A stretch of 45,632 bases of DNA from CAYLLT01 sp964591605 (GTDB taxonomy: Bacteria > Planctomycetota > Phycisphaerae > UBA1845 > PWPN01). The notes below the pieces were generated by a model, which was not told the DNA's origin, did no database searches, and saw nothing but the letters and a program-made list of their open reading frames with translations. Of this stretch, positions 31,107 through 38,442 are shown in pieces. Made by a program: the position numbers and the translations under genes. The stretch spans positions 1 through 45,632 of the forward strand of contig CAZQEN010000009.1 in NCBI GenBank assembly GCA_964591605.1, written 5' to 3'. Every line of letters begins with the position of its first letter. The first letter of the stretch is position 1.

Positions 31107-33743
31107 ATGCTCTCGCTTGTTTCGCGATTACTGATCGGGCTCCTGGCCGCCGCGTCACCTGTTCGTGCCGCGTGCCCGGATCTGGCCCGCGCGTGCTGGG
31201 CGGGCGTCGACGATGCCATTCAGCACGCGATCGACTCCAAGAGCATTCCCGGCGCCGTGATGCTGGTGGGGCAGGACGATCACGTCATCGTCTGCAAGGC
31301 GTATGGCAGCCGCTCGCTCAAGCCCGAGCAGACGCCGATGGACGTCGGTACCGTGTTCGATCTCGCCTCGCTTTCGAAGGTTGTCGGTTGCGCCACGTCG
31401 GTCATGGTGCTGGCCGACCGCGGGAAGCTCCAGCTCACCGACAAGGTGTCCCGATACCTGCCCGATTTCGCAGCCAACGGCAAGGGCGACATCACCATCG
31501 AGCAACTGCTGCTCCATCGGGGCGGGCTGATTCCCGACAATCCGCTCAAGGACTACGAGTCGGGTCCGGCCGCGGCACTCGCGAACGTCTTCGCGCTCAA
31601 AACATCGTACGAGCCGGGCACGAAGTTCGATTATTCCGACGTCGGCTACATCGTGCTTGGCGAGATCGTGCGGGTCGTCTCGGGCAAGCCGCTGGATGAA
31701 TTCGCCCACGAGGCGATCTTTGAGCCACTGAGCATGAACGCGACAGTGTACAAGCCCAAAGACCCGCTCCGGAAGCGCTGCGCGCCGACCGAGGAGCGCG
31801 AGGGCCGCTGGATGGTGGGGGAGGTGCACGATCCGCGGGCGTACCTGCTCGGGGGGGTGGCCGGGCACGCGGGGCTGTTCAGCACGGCCGACGATCTTGC
31901 CCGGTTCTGCCGCATGATCGTCAACCGCGGCGAGCTGGCCGGCACACGCATCCTCTCGCCGGCCGCCGTCGACGACATGGTCAAGCCGCGATGCCTGCCC
32001 GACGGCGGGGGCTGCCGGGGCTACGGGTGGGATATCGGCACCGATTACTCCTCGCCGCGCGGGCGCCTGTTTGCGAAGGGCACGAGCATCGGCCACACGG
32101 GCTACACCGGCACGTCATTCTGGCTCGATCTGCCGAGCAAGGTGTACGTCATCCTGCTGACCAACTACGTGCATCCCAAGGACGCCCACCGTCCGATCAC
32201 CGCCCTACGGCGCGAGGTGGGCACGCTCGTGGCGGCGGCGCTGATGGCTGAGGGTAAGGTGCCCGTTCCTCCGGCGAGTGCGCCCGCTGGCGATCAAAAA
32301 GCCGCGTACTCTGGCCCGGGCCGGGTGGCCTATCCTTCCGAAAAGGCGGCCGATGCATCAGAACGGGTGGCCCATCCATCGCGCAGCGATGGGTGGGTTG
32401 ACGATGATGAGAAAACGGGCAGCGCTGCGATGGCAGAAGGACCTGCCAGGGAGGCGGCATCCGCCGTGCGTGAGCTGAACGCTTGCGGGGACGCCTCAGC
32501 CGTGGCCATCATCGGGACCCCATCCTTTGCTTCTCAAAGGATGGACCACCCGGGCATTCTGGGTGGACCGCAGGGGCCGGGCAGCGGGTTGCGGAACGCG
32601 GCCGGTCCGCCGGCGGACGTGCTGTGCGGCCTCGACGTGCTGGAGCGCGACGGGTTCAAGCTCCTGCAGGGCCGCAAGATTGCCCTCATCACGAACCACT
32701 CCGGGCGCGACCGCCAGGGCCGCCGCACCGTGGATCTGCTCGCGAAAGCGCCGGGCGTCCAGCTCGTCAAGCTGTTTTCGCCGGAGCACGGTTTGTACGG
32801 AACGCTCGACGAGCATGTGGGCAACACTGTGGACAAGGCCACCGGCCTGCCGGTCCTCAGTCTGTACGGCAAGACGCGCCGGCCCAGCGCCGAGATGCTC
32901 GAAGGCGTCGACACGCTCGTCTACGACATCCAGGATATCGGGGCGCGGTTCTACACCTACCCGGCCACGCTGGGCAACTGCATGGAGGAGGCGGCGAAAC
33001 ACAAGCTCAAGGTCGTTGTGCTCGACCGCCCGAACCCGATCACCGGCCTCATCGTGGATGGCCCGCTCGCCGACCCCGACCGGCTCGGCTTCACCGCGTA
33101 CATGCCCATGCCCGTCTCGCACGGCATGACCATCGGCGAGCTCGCGAAGATGTTCAACGTCGAGCGGAAGATCCAGTGCGATCTGACCGTCGTGCCGGTC
33201 GAAGGTTGGAAGCGCGACATGTGGTGGGACGAGACCGGCCTGATGTGGGTGAACCCGTCGCCCAACATCCGCGACCTCACGCAGGCCACGCTCTACCCGG
33301 GCGTCTGCCTGCTGGAGGCGACGAACGTCTCGGTGGGCCGCGGGACGGATCAGCCCTTCGAGCTCATCGGCGCCCCGTGGATCGACGGCCGGGAGCTCGC
33401 CGCCGCGCTGAACGGCGCCCGGCTGCCCGGCCTGCGGTTCTACCCCATCGAGTTCACCCCCACCTCCAGCAAGTTCAAGAACGAGCGCTGCCAGGGCGTC
33501 TTCATCGTCGTTACCGACCGCACCGCGCTGCAGCTCGTCCGCAGCGGTCTCACGATGGCCTGGACGCTCAAGTCGCTCTTCGGCGCCCAGTTCCAGATCG
33601 ACAAGGTGAACAACCTGCTGGTCAACGCGGAGACCCTGGCCGCGCTGAAGGCGATCGACGATCCGGCGAAGCTGCCGGCAGGGTGGAAGGATGATGTGCA
33701 GAAGTTCGTCCAGATACGGCAGACGCATCTGATCTACCATTGA
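31107..33743 (+). CDS. Exported AmiE-like serine hydrolase fused to NamZ-type exo-muramidase (DUF1343, GH171)
   Basis: Exported two-domain protein of 878 aa with signal peptide MLSLVSRLLIGLLAAASPVR. Residues about 30-390 are a class-C beta-lactamase-fold hydrolase: nucleophile motif S88-L-S-K91 (VFDLASLSKVV), YSD near residue 175 in the YxN position, and HTG near 329. Residues about 507-878 are DUF1343/NamZ (QGRKIALITNHSGRDRQGRR; KLFSPEHGLYGTLDEH; VLDRPNPITGLIVDGPL; LLEATNVSVGRGTDQPFE). In Bacillus, separate AmiE (beta-lactamase fold) and NamZ proteins remove the stem peptide and release terminal MurNAc from peptidoglycan fragments. The fusion would join both steps. The linker (390-505) is largely encoded by hairpin-forming repeats. 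Confidence 0.88.
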   Translation: MLSLVSRLLIGLLAAASPVRAACPDLARACWAGVDDAIQHAIDSKSIPGAVMLVGQDDHVIVCKAYGSRSLKPEQTPMDVGTVFDLASLSKVVGCATSVMVLADRGKLQLTDKVSRYLPDFAANGKGDITIEQLLLHRGGLIPDNPLKDYESGPAAALANVFALKTSYEPGTKFDYSDVGYIVLGEIVRVVSGKPLDEFAHEAIFEPLSMNATVYKPKDPLRKRCAPTEEREGRWMVGEVHDPRAYLLGGVAGHAGLFSTADDLARFCRMIVNRGELAGTRILSPAAVDDMVKPRCLPDGGGCRGYGWDIGTDYSSPRGRLFAKGTSIGHTGYTGTSFWLDLPSKVYVILLTNYVHPKDAHRPITALRREVGTLVAAALMAEGKVPVPPASAPAGDQKAAYSGPGRVAYPSEKAADASERVAHPSRSDGWVDDDEKTGSAAMAEGPAREAASAVRELNACGDASAVAIIGTPSFASQRMDHPGILGGPQGPGSGLRNAAGPPADVLCGLDVLERDGFKLLQGRKIALITNHSGRDRQGRRTVDLLAKAPGVQLVKLFSPEHGLYGTLDEHVGNTVDKATGLPVLSLYGKTRRPSAEMLEGVDTLVYDIQDIGARFYTYPATLGNCMEEAAKHKLKVVVLDRPNPITGLIVDGPLADPDRLGFTAYMPMPVSHGMTIGELAKMFNVERKIQCDLTVVPVEGWKRDMWWDETGLMWVNPSPNIRDLTQATLYPGVCLLEATNVSVGRGTDQPFELIGAPWIDGRELAAALNGARLPGLRFYPIEFTPTSSKFKNERCQGVFIVVTDRTALQLVRSGLTMAWTLKSLFGAQFQIDKVNNLLVNAETLAALKAIDDPAKLPAGWKDDVQKFVQIRQTHLIYH
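32300..32570. repeat. Cluster of perfect hairpins forming the interdomain linker
   Basis: Inside the AmiE/NamZ gene: CCCATCCATCGC and GCGATGGGTGGG around GCA (32371-32397, one mismatch); CCATCCTTTG and CAAAGGATGG around CTTCT (32520-32544, perfect 10-bp arms); CCACCC and GGGTGG around 9 nt (32546-32566). The encoded linker (EKAADASERVAHPSRSDGWV; TPSFASQRMDHPGILGGPQG) has no fold. The motifs GGGTGGC and CCATCC recall the intergenic family B units. Confidence 0.7.
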
Positions 33744-33982
33744 GGGGCTGGAGACTCTTTGTAGAGAGGATGTCGAGGCAGGTCCCATCTGCGCGGAGGG
33801 ACTGCGGAAGTGACAATCGGTTTATACAGGAAGTTCTGATCCAGAAGAGGTGACTGACCGGCTGATCCAGGTGGCCGATCGGCCGGCGACTTCAGGTGAC
33901 CTTCTTCCCTCGGCTATAATCCGTCCCACGCCTCTGCAGGTCGTGACCTGCGGGCGATGACACCACGATTCAGGAGCCTTCG
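33744..33982 (+). promoter_or_regulatory. Leader of gpmI with consensus -10
   Basis: No gene lies in these 239 bp. TATAAT at 33915-33920 is a perfect -10 with only a poor -35 (TTCAGG, 33891-33896, 18 bp spacing). GGCCGATCGGCC, a perfect palindrome, lies just upstream at about 33872-33883. AGGAG precedes the gpmI start. Confidence 0.5.
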
Positions 33983-35632
33983 ATGCCCACGCTGACCCGC
34001 CGCCCGGTTGTGATCGTCGTTCGCGACGGCTGGGGGCATAATCCGTACCCCGAGTGGAATCACGCGAATGCGGTTCATCTGGGCCGTACGCCGGTGAACG
34101 ACCGTCTGCTCGCCGAGTACCCCAGCGTGCAGATTCACACCTCCGGCGAGGACGTGGGCCTGCCGGCGGGCGTGATGGGCAACAGCGAGGTGGGGCATCA
34201 GAATATCGGAGCGGGACGGATCGTCGACCAGGAGATCATGCGCATCACCCGGCGGATCCGCGACGGCTCGTTCTTCACGAACCCCGTGCTCGTCGGCGCG
34301 TTCGAGCACGCCCGCGCCACCGGCGGGTCGGTGCATCTCATCGGCCTGTTCAGCGACGGCCGCGTGCACAGCGACATGGATCACGCTTTCGCGATCATCG
34401 ACATGTGCCGGCGGCAGGCTTTCCCGGGCGACCGCTTCTTCGTTCACGCCATCACCGACGGGCGCGACACGCCGCCCACGAGCGGGCTGGGCTTCGTCCG
34501 GCAGCTCGAAGGCAAGCTGCGCGAGTTCGGCGTGGGTCGCGTGGGCAGCGTGGTGGGGCGGTACTACGCGATGGACCGCGACAACCGCTGGGACCGCGTA
34601 CAATCCGCCTACCAGATGCTCACGAAGGGCGCCGCTCAAACCGCTGCGTCCGCCGTCGAGGCCGTCCAGCGCTACTACGATCACCCCAGCGAGCCGAGCC
34701 GCACCGGCGACGAATTCATCACCGCCACAACGGTTGCAGCGGCCGCTCCCGGCAGCGGCTCTGCCGGCATCGACCCCGCGCAACTCATCACATCCGGCGA
34801 CAGCGTCATCTTCTTCAATTACCGCGGCGACCGCCCGCGTGAGATCACCAAGGCTTTCGTCCTGTCCGACGAGGAGTGGAAGAAGGTCCCCAACGGCGGC
34901 TTCGAACGCGGCCGGCGGCTCGACAATCTCTACTACGCGACGATGACCGGCTACGAGCAGGGCCTGCCCGTGCAGGTCATCTTCGACAAGCCCGAGCCGA
35001 TGACCGACATCCTCGGCCAGTACATCAGTGGGCTGGGGCTCAGGCAATTCCGCTGTGCCGAGACCGAGAAGTTCCCCCACGTGACGTTCTTCTTCAACGA
35101 TTACCGCGAGCCGCCGTTCCCCGGCGAGGAGCGGCAGATCGTCCCCAGCCCGCGCGATGTGACCACGTACGATAAGAAGCCGCAGATGTCGGCTTTCGAA
35201 GTGACCGACGAGATGCTCCGCCGCATCGCGTCCGACCAGTACGACCTCATCGTGCTCAATTATGCCAACGGTGACATGGTCGGCCACACCGGCGTGCTGG
35301 CGGCGGCGATCAAGGCGGTCGAGACCGTCGATGAATGCGTCGGCCGGGTCGTGGAGGCGGTCCTTGCCAGGGGCGGCGCCCTGATCGTGACGGCCGACCA
35401 CGGCAACTGCGAACAGATGATCAACCCCGCCACCGGCGGCCCGCACACCGCTCACACGACCTACGATGTCGACCTCATTGTGGTCGACGACCGCCTCAAG
35501 AACCGCGGCGTGAAACTCAAAGAGGACGGCCGCCTGGCCGACATCGCCCCGACCGCCCTCGCCCTGATGGGTCTGCCGCAGCCGAAGGAGATGACGGGCG
35601 AAAGTCTGGTGGCGCCCGGACTCCTCCGGTGA
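33983..35632 (+). CDS. gpmI: 2,3-bisphosphoglycerate-independent phosphoglycerate mutase
   Basis: Cytoplasmic glycolytic enzyme of 549 aa interconverting 3- and 2-phosphoglycerate with two Mn2+ ions. The ATG at 33983 follows AGGAG. The alkaline-phosphatase-type core is split as usual: VVRDGWG (metal Asp15), the phosphorylated Ser68 in GNSEVGHQNIG, and the C-terminal metal set DMVGHTG, TADHGNCE and GGPHTAHTT. The iPGM insert domain lies between (HAITDGRDTPPTS; VVGRYYAMDRDNRWDRV). Length is close to the usual 510-550. The N-terminus has a small substitution relative to common LILDGWG (here VVRDGWG). Mn2+ dependence links it loosely to the manganese locus elsewhere in the window. Confidence 0.97.
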   Translation: MPTLTRRPVVIVVRDGWGHNPYPEWNHANAVHLGRTPVNDRLLAEYPSVQIHTSGEDVGLPAGVMGNSEVGHQNIGAGRIVDQEIMRITRRIRDGSFFTNPVLVGAFEHARATGGSVHLIGLFSDGRVHSDMDHAFAIIDMCRRQAFPGDRFFVHAITDGRDTPPTSGLGFVRQLEGKLREFGVGRVGSVVGRYYAMDRDNRWDRVQSAYQMLTKGAAQTAASAVEAVQRYYDHPSEPSRTGDEFITATTVAAAAPGSGSAGIDPAQLITSGDSVIFFNYRGDRPREITKAFVLSDEEWKKVPNGGFERGRRLDNLYYATMTGYEQGLPVQVIFDKPEPMTDILGQYISGLGLRQFRCAETEKFPHVTFFFNDYREPPFPGEERQIVPSPRDVTTYDKKPQMSAFEVTDEMLRRIASDQYDLIVLNYANGDMVGHTGVLAAAIKAVETVDECVGRVVEAVLARGGALIVTADHGNCEQMINPATGGPHTAHTTYDVDLIVVDDRLKNRGVKLKEDGRLADIAPTALALMGLPQPKEMTGESLVAPGLLR

Positions 35633-35710
35633 GCGACCGAGCATGGAACCACGAAGGGTCCAGACAGGAATGTGCTGCATCAGCCAGAGTGCCGCGGATC
35701 AGAGCTGCTG

Positions 35711-35785
35711 ATCAGAGCCGCGACCGTGAGGGAGCGGAGGGAGTTGGTGATCGAAAGACTGCTTCCTGACGGGCGGGGCTCTGAT
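35711..35785. repeat. Inverted pair of GAGCCGCGACCGTGAGGGAGC-type REP units
   Basis: The left unit begins ATCAGAGCCGCGACCGTGAG (35711-35736); the right unit at 35761-35785, read on the minus strand, begins ATCAGAGCCCCGCCCGTCAG. About 21 of 25 positions match. The two are separated by some 24 bp, giving a long imperfect stem. The pair sits between gpmI and the URO-D gene. Confidence 0.7.
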
Positions 35786-35868
35786 TGGCGAATGATGCCT
35801 CATTGCAGACGCACGATTGTCGTTGATTCCATCGCCTCGTACTGTCCATACGAGTGGGTCTGATCACG

Positions 35869-36906
35869 ATGACCGGTAAACAGCGAGCACTGGCAGCACT
35901 GAGGGGCGAGCCGCACGATCGGCCGCCGGTGATTCCCATTGTCGGGCAGGCCGGAGCGACGCTGTGCGGGGTGTCGATTCACGATCATGCGCACGATCCG
36001 GCGCTGCTGGCCCGCTGTCAGATCGAGTGTGCCCGCCGGTTCGGGTATGACGGCGTGTACATTTCCGCGGATACCTGGGTCAATGCCGAGGCAGTCGGCT
36101 TCCCGTGGATGGAACATCCGCCCGACGGGCCGGCCGGCGGGAAGGGCACCTGGATCGAGAACGTCGATCAGATCGAGCGGCTCACCCTGCCCGACCCGGC
36201 CACTGCCGGACGCTGGCCGCTCATGGTGCAGGCCGTGCGGGAGGCGGTGCGGCTGGCCGGCGACGAGCTGCTCATCATCGCCAACTTCGACCAGTCGCCG
36301 TTCTCGCTCGCCTGCCAGCTTCGCGACATCAGCCAGTTCATGATCGACATCATGGAGAACACCCAGCTCGCGCACCGGCTCCTGGCGTTCTGTGCGGACG
36401 CGGTCGCAAGCTATGCGATCGCCCTGGCGCGGGCGGGGGCCCACGTGCTCAACACCGGCGATTCCTCGGCCGGCGGAAGCCTCATCGGGGGGGAGTGGTA
36501 CGAACAGTTCGCGTTCCCCTACGAGAAGCGGGTGTTCGAGGCGATCCGCCGCGCGTGCGACGTGCCCATCACGCTGCACGTCTGCGGCGACACGCGGACG
36601 TGCATCGATCGAATGCTCGAAACCGGCGCGGATGGCATCGAGGTGGACGAATTCATGAACCTGCGGCTCGCCCGCGACAAGGCGGCCGGCCGGGTGACCG
36701 TCATCGGCAACGTCGATCCCGTGGACCCCCTCCTGCAGGGCACGCCCCAGCAGGTCCGTCAGAAATGTCTCACCTGCCTGGAGACGTTCGCCGGCTCGAA
36801 CCGGTTCATCCTGTCGTCCGGTTGCGCCCTCTCGCCGCTCACCCGGCCGGAGAATGTCCGGGCGATGGTCGAGGCGGTGGGGGAGTTCATGGGAGGTGAG
36901 ACGTGA
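35869..36906 (+). CDS. Uroporphyrinogen decarboxylase family protein, corrinoid methyltransferase-like
   Basis: TIM-barrel protein of 345 aa, probably starting at the ATG 35869 (MTGKQRALAALRGEPHDRPP); an in-frame GTG at 35854 is possible. Within the URO-D superfamily it resembles MtaA/MtbA/CmuA methyltransferases rather than HemE: a zinc-type H-x-C...C set is visible (H237 and C239 in LHVCGD, C319 in SSGCALSP), and the N-terminal arginines of HemE are not obvious. Such enzymes move methyl groups between a corrinoid protein and a thiol acceptor, and planctomycetes have many uncharacterised paralogues. No corrinoid protein gene is nearby. It precedes a Gfo/Idh gene by 97 bp, so they may be one transcription unit. 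Confidence 0.85.
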   Translation: MTGKQRALAALRGEPHDRPPVIPIVGQAGATLCGVSIHDHAHDPALLARCQIECARRFGYDGVYISADTWVNAEAVGFPWMEHPPDGPAGGKGTWIENVDQIERLTLPDPATAGRWPLMVQAVREAVRLAGDELLIIANFDQSPFSLACQLRDISQFMIDIMENTQLAHRLLAFCADAVASYAIALARAGAHVLNTGDSSAGGSLIGGEWYEQFAFPYEKRVFEAIRRACDVPITLHVCGDTRTCIDRMLETGADGIEVDEFMNLRLARDKAAGRVTVIGNVDPVDPLLQGTPQQVRQKCLTCLETFAGSNRFILSSGCALSPLTRPENVRAMVEAVGEFMGGET

Positions 36907-37003
36907 GATGTGAAAAGGCAGAATCGAGCCGTTGTCGGGCAGTTGGCCGCTGTGAATGAAGGAGCAACAACCCACAACAAACAACACACACGGAGCACCG
37001 CAT

Positions 37004-38017
37004 ATGCCCACGAGGATCTGGAACGTCTCGATTGTCGGTCCCGGCTGGGTGGCGACCGCCTACATGGATGCGTTTCGCCGGCGCGACGACATCCGCGTGA
37101 CGCACGTGGTGGGGCGGACGCGCGAGAAGGCGGCGGCGTTCGCGAACCAATACGGGCTCGACTGCGGTGTACACGACCGCATCGAGGACGCCCTCGGCAA
37201 CGATGTGGACATCGTCGGCGTGTTCACGCCGCATGACGTGCACGTCGGCCAGATCACCGCGGCCGCCCAGGCGGGCAAGCACATGATCGTCGAAAAACCC
37301 CTGTGCATGAACGTGGACGAGCTGCGGCAGATCCGCACGGCCGTCCGCGCCGCCGGTGTCCAGACCATCGTCGGCTTCGTCCTGCGCTGGAACCCCCTCA
37401 TCGGTCTCATCCGCCGCAACATCAGCGAAGGTCACCTGGGCCGGATCATCTTCGCCCAGTGCGATTACCTGCACGGCCTCATCGGCAAGCCGTATACGAA
37501 ACCCTGGCACTATCGGCGCGACATCGGCGGATCGAGTCTGCTGCTGGCCGGCTGCCACGCGGTCGACGCCGTGCGATTCCTCGTCGGCCGGCCGGTCGTC
37601 GAGGTGCAGGCCTACAACACCTCGCGGCACGACGAATTCGAGTATCCACCCACTGAGATCCTCCTCATGAAGTTCGACGACGGCACCGTGGGCAAGACCG
37701 CGAGCTGCCTGGAGTGCACCATGCCTTACGTGTTCGACGCCCAGGTCTACGGAACCGAAGGGACGTTCCGCGGCAACCAGTTTTACGGCAGGATCTTCGA
37801 GGGTCAGACCCACTTCGCGAGCATTCCGACGATTCTGCCTGATTCCGGCGACGTGTCGCACCACCCGTTCGACGGCGAGGTCGCCGAATTCATGGAAGCT
37901 CTGAACACCGGGCGCCGCCCGATGCCCGACGTGGAGGACGCCGCCGAAACCATGGAGATCTGCTTCGCCGCACAGATGTCCGCTGGGGAGCACCGCCCGA
38001 TCAAGCTGCCGCTGTGA
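37004..38017 (+). CDS. Cytoplasmic Gfo/Idh/MocA family oxidoreductase
   Basis: NAD(P)-dependent oxidoreductase of 337 aa without an export signal. The ATG at 37004 follows GGAG. The Rossmann domain begins NVSIVGPGWVATAYMDAF, and the EKP motif is intact (KHMIVEKPLCMNVDELRQ). The catalytic side has the usual DIGGSSLLLAGCHAVDAVRF, with His in the position of the family's catalytic histidine. Relatives oxidise inositols, glucose-fructose or sugar acids; the substrate here is unknown. Its position just after the URO-D/methyltransferase-like gene suggests a shared small-molecule catabolic step. A GC hairpin (38023-38042) follows the stop. Confidence 0.9.
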   Translation: MPTRIWNVSIVGPGWVATAYMDAFRRRDDIRVTHVVGRTREKAAAFANQYGLDCGVHDRIEDALGNDVDIVGVFTPHDVHVGQITAAAQAGKHMIVEKPLCMNVDELRQIRTAVRAAGVQTIVGFVLRWNPLIGLIRRNISEGHLGRIIFAQCDYLHGLIGKPYTKPWHYRRDIGGSSLLLAGCHAVDAVRFLVGRPVVEVQAYNTSRHDEFEYPPTEILLMKFDDGTVGKTASCLECTMPYVFDAQVYGTEGTFRGNQFYGRIFEGQTHFASIPTILPDSGDVSHHPFDGEVAEFMEALNTGRRPMPDVEDAAETMEICFAAQMSAGEHRPIKLPL

Positions 38018-38442
38018 TGTGTCGCGGCCGCCGCCGGCCGCGGCCGTGCGGTGCCGCATATGCTGACACCGACGTCGCATGATCGATCCGCCGCTCGGCG
38101 GAACCGCCGGTCATCCCGTCTCACATCGCATACTCCTCACGACGTTCGAACCTGGGGCCAATACCTCAATTCTTGATTCATCCCATCGCGCCGCTGGTCG
38201 GAGCGAACGGTGTTTCCTAATATCGGCGACAGCGTTGGCAGAGCAGCGCGACACCCCAGCCAACTTCGCAAAAGCCAGCAGCTGTTTCTGTGGTGGGATT
38301 GATACACGAGTTTTCCCTCTGCTGAGCTTTTAGTCCCATCCATTCAGTGCACCGGAAGTTTTTGTCCAATCAGGACACATGAGCGCCGCTGCGCGCGCAC
38401 CGCATGACGGGCGATGCGGCGCGATGGGACCGGGAGTTGTCG
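38018..38442. other. Intergenic with GC hairpin; otherwise featureless
   Basis: CGCGGCCG (38023-38030) and CGGCCGCG (38035-38042) around CCGC form a stem just after the oxidoreductase stop, terminator-like but without a U-tract. The remainder to 38442 is slightly less GC-rich and holds the leader of the metalloprotease gene. No clear promoter or gene is visible. Confidence 0.4.

Noticed and set aside
35854..36906. Uroporphyrinogen decarboxylase HemE
   Set aside because: The Zn-type H-x-C...C set and lack of the HemE N-terminal arginines favour the methyltransferase-like branch.
38079..38333. 84-codon open frame upstream of the metalloprotease
   Set aside because: No ribosome-binding site, no signal peptide or domain, and unlike neighbouring coding composition.
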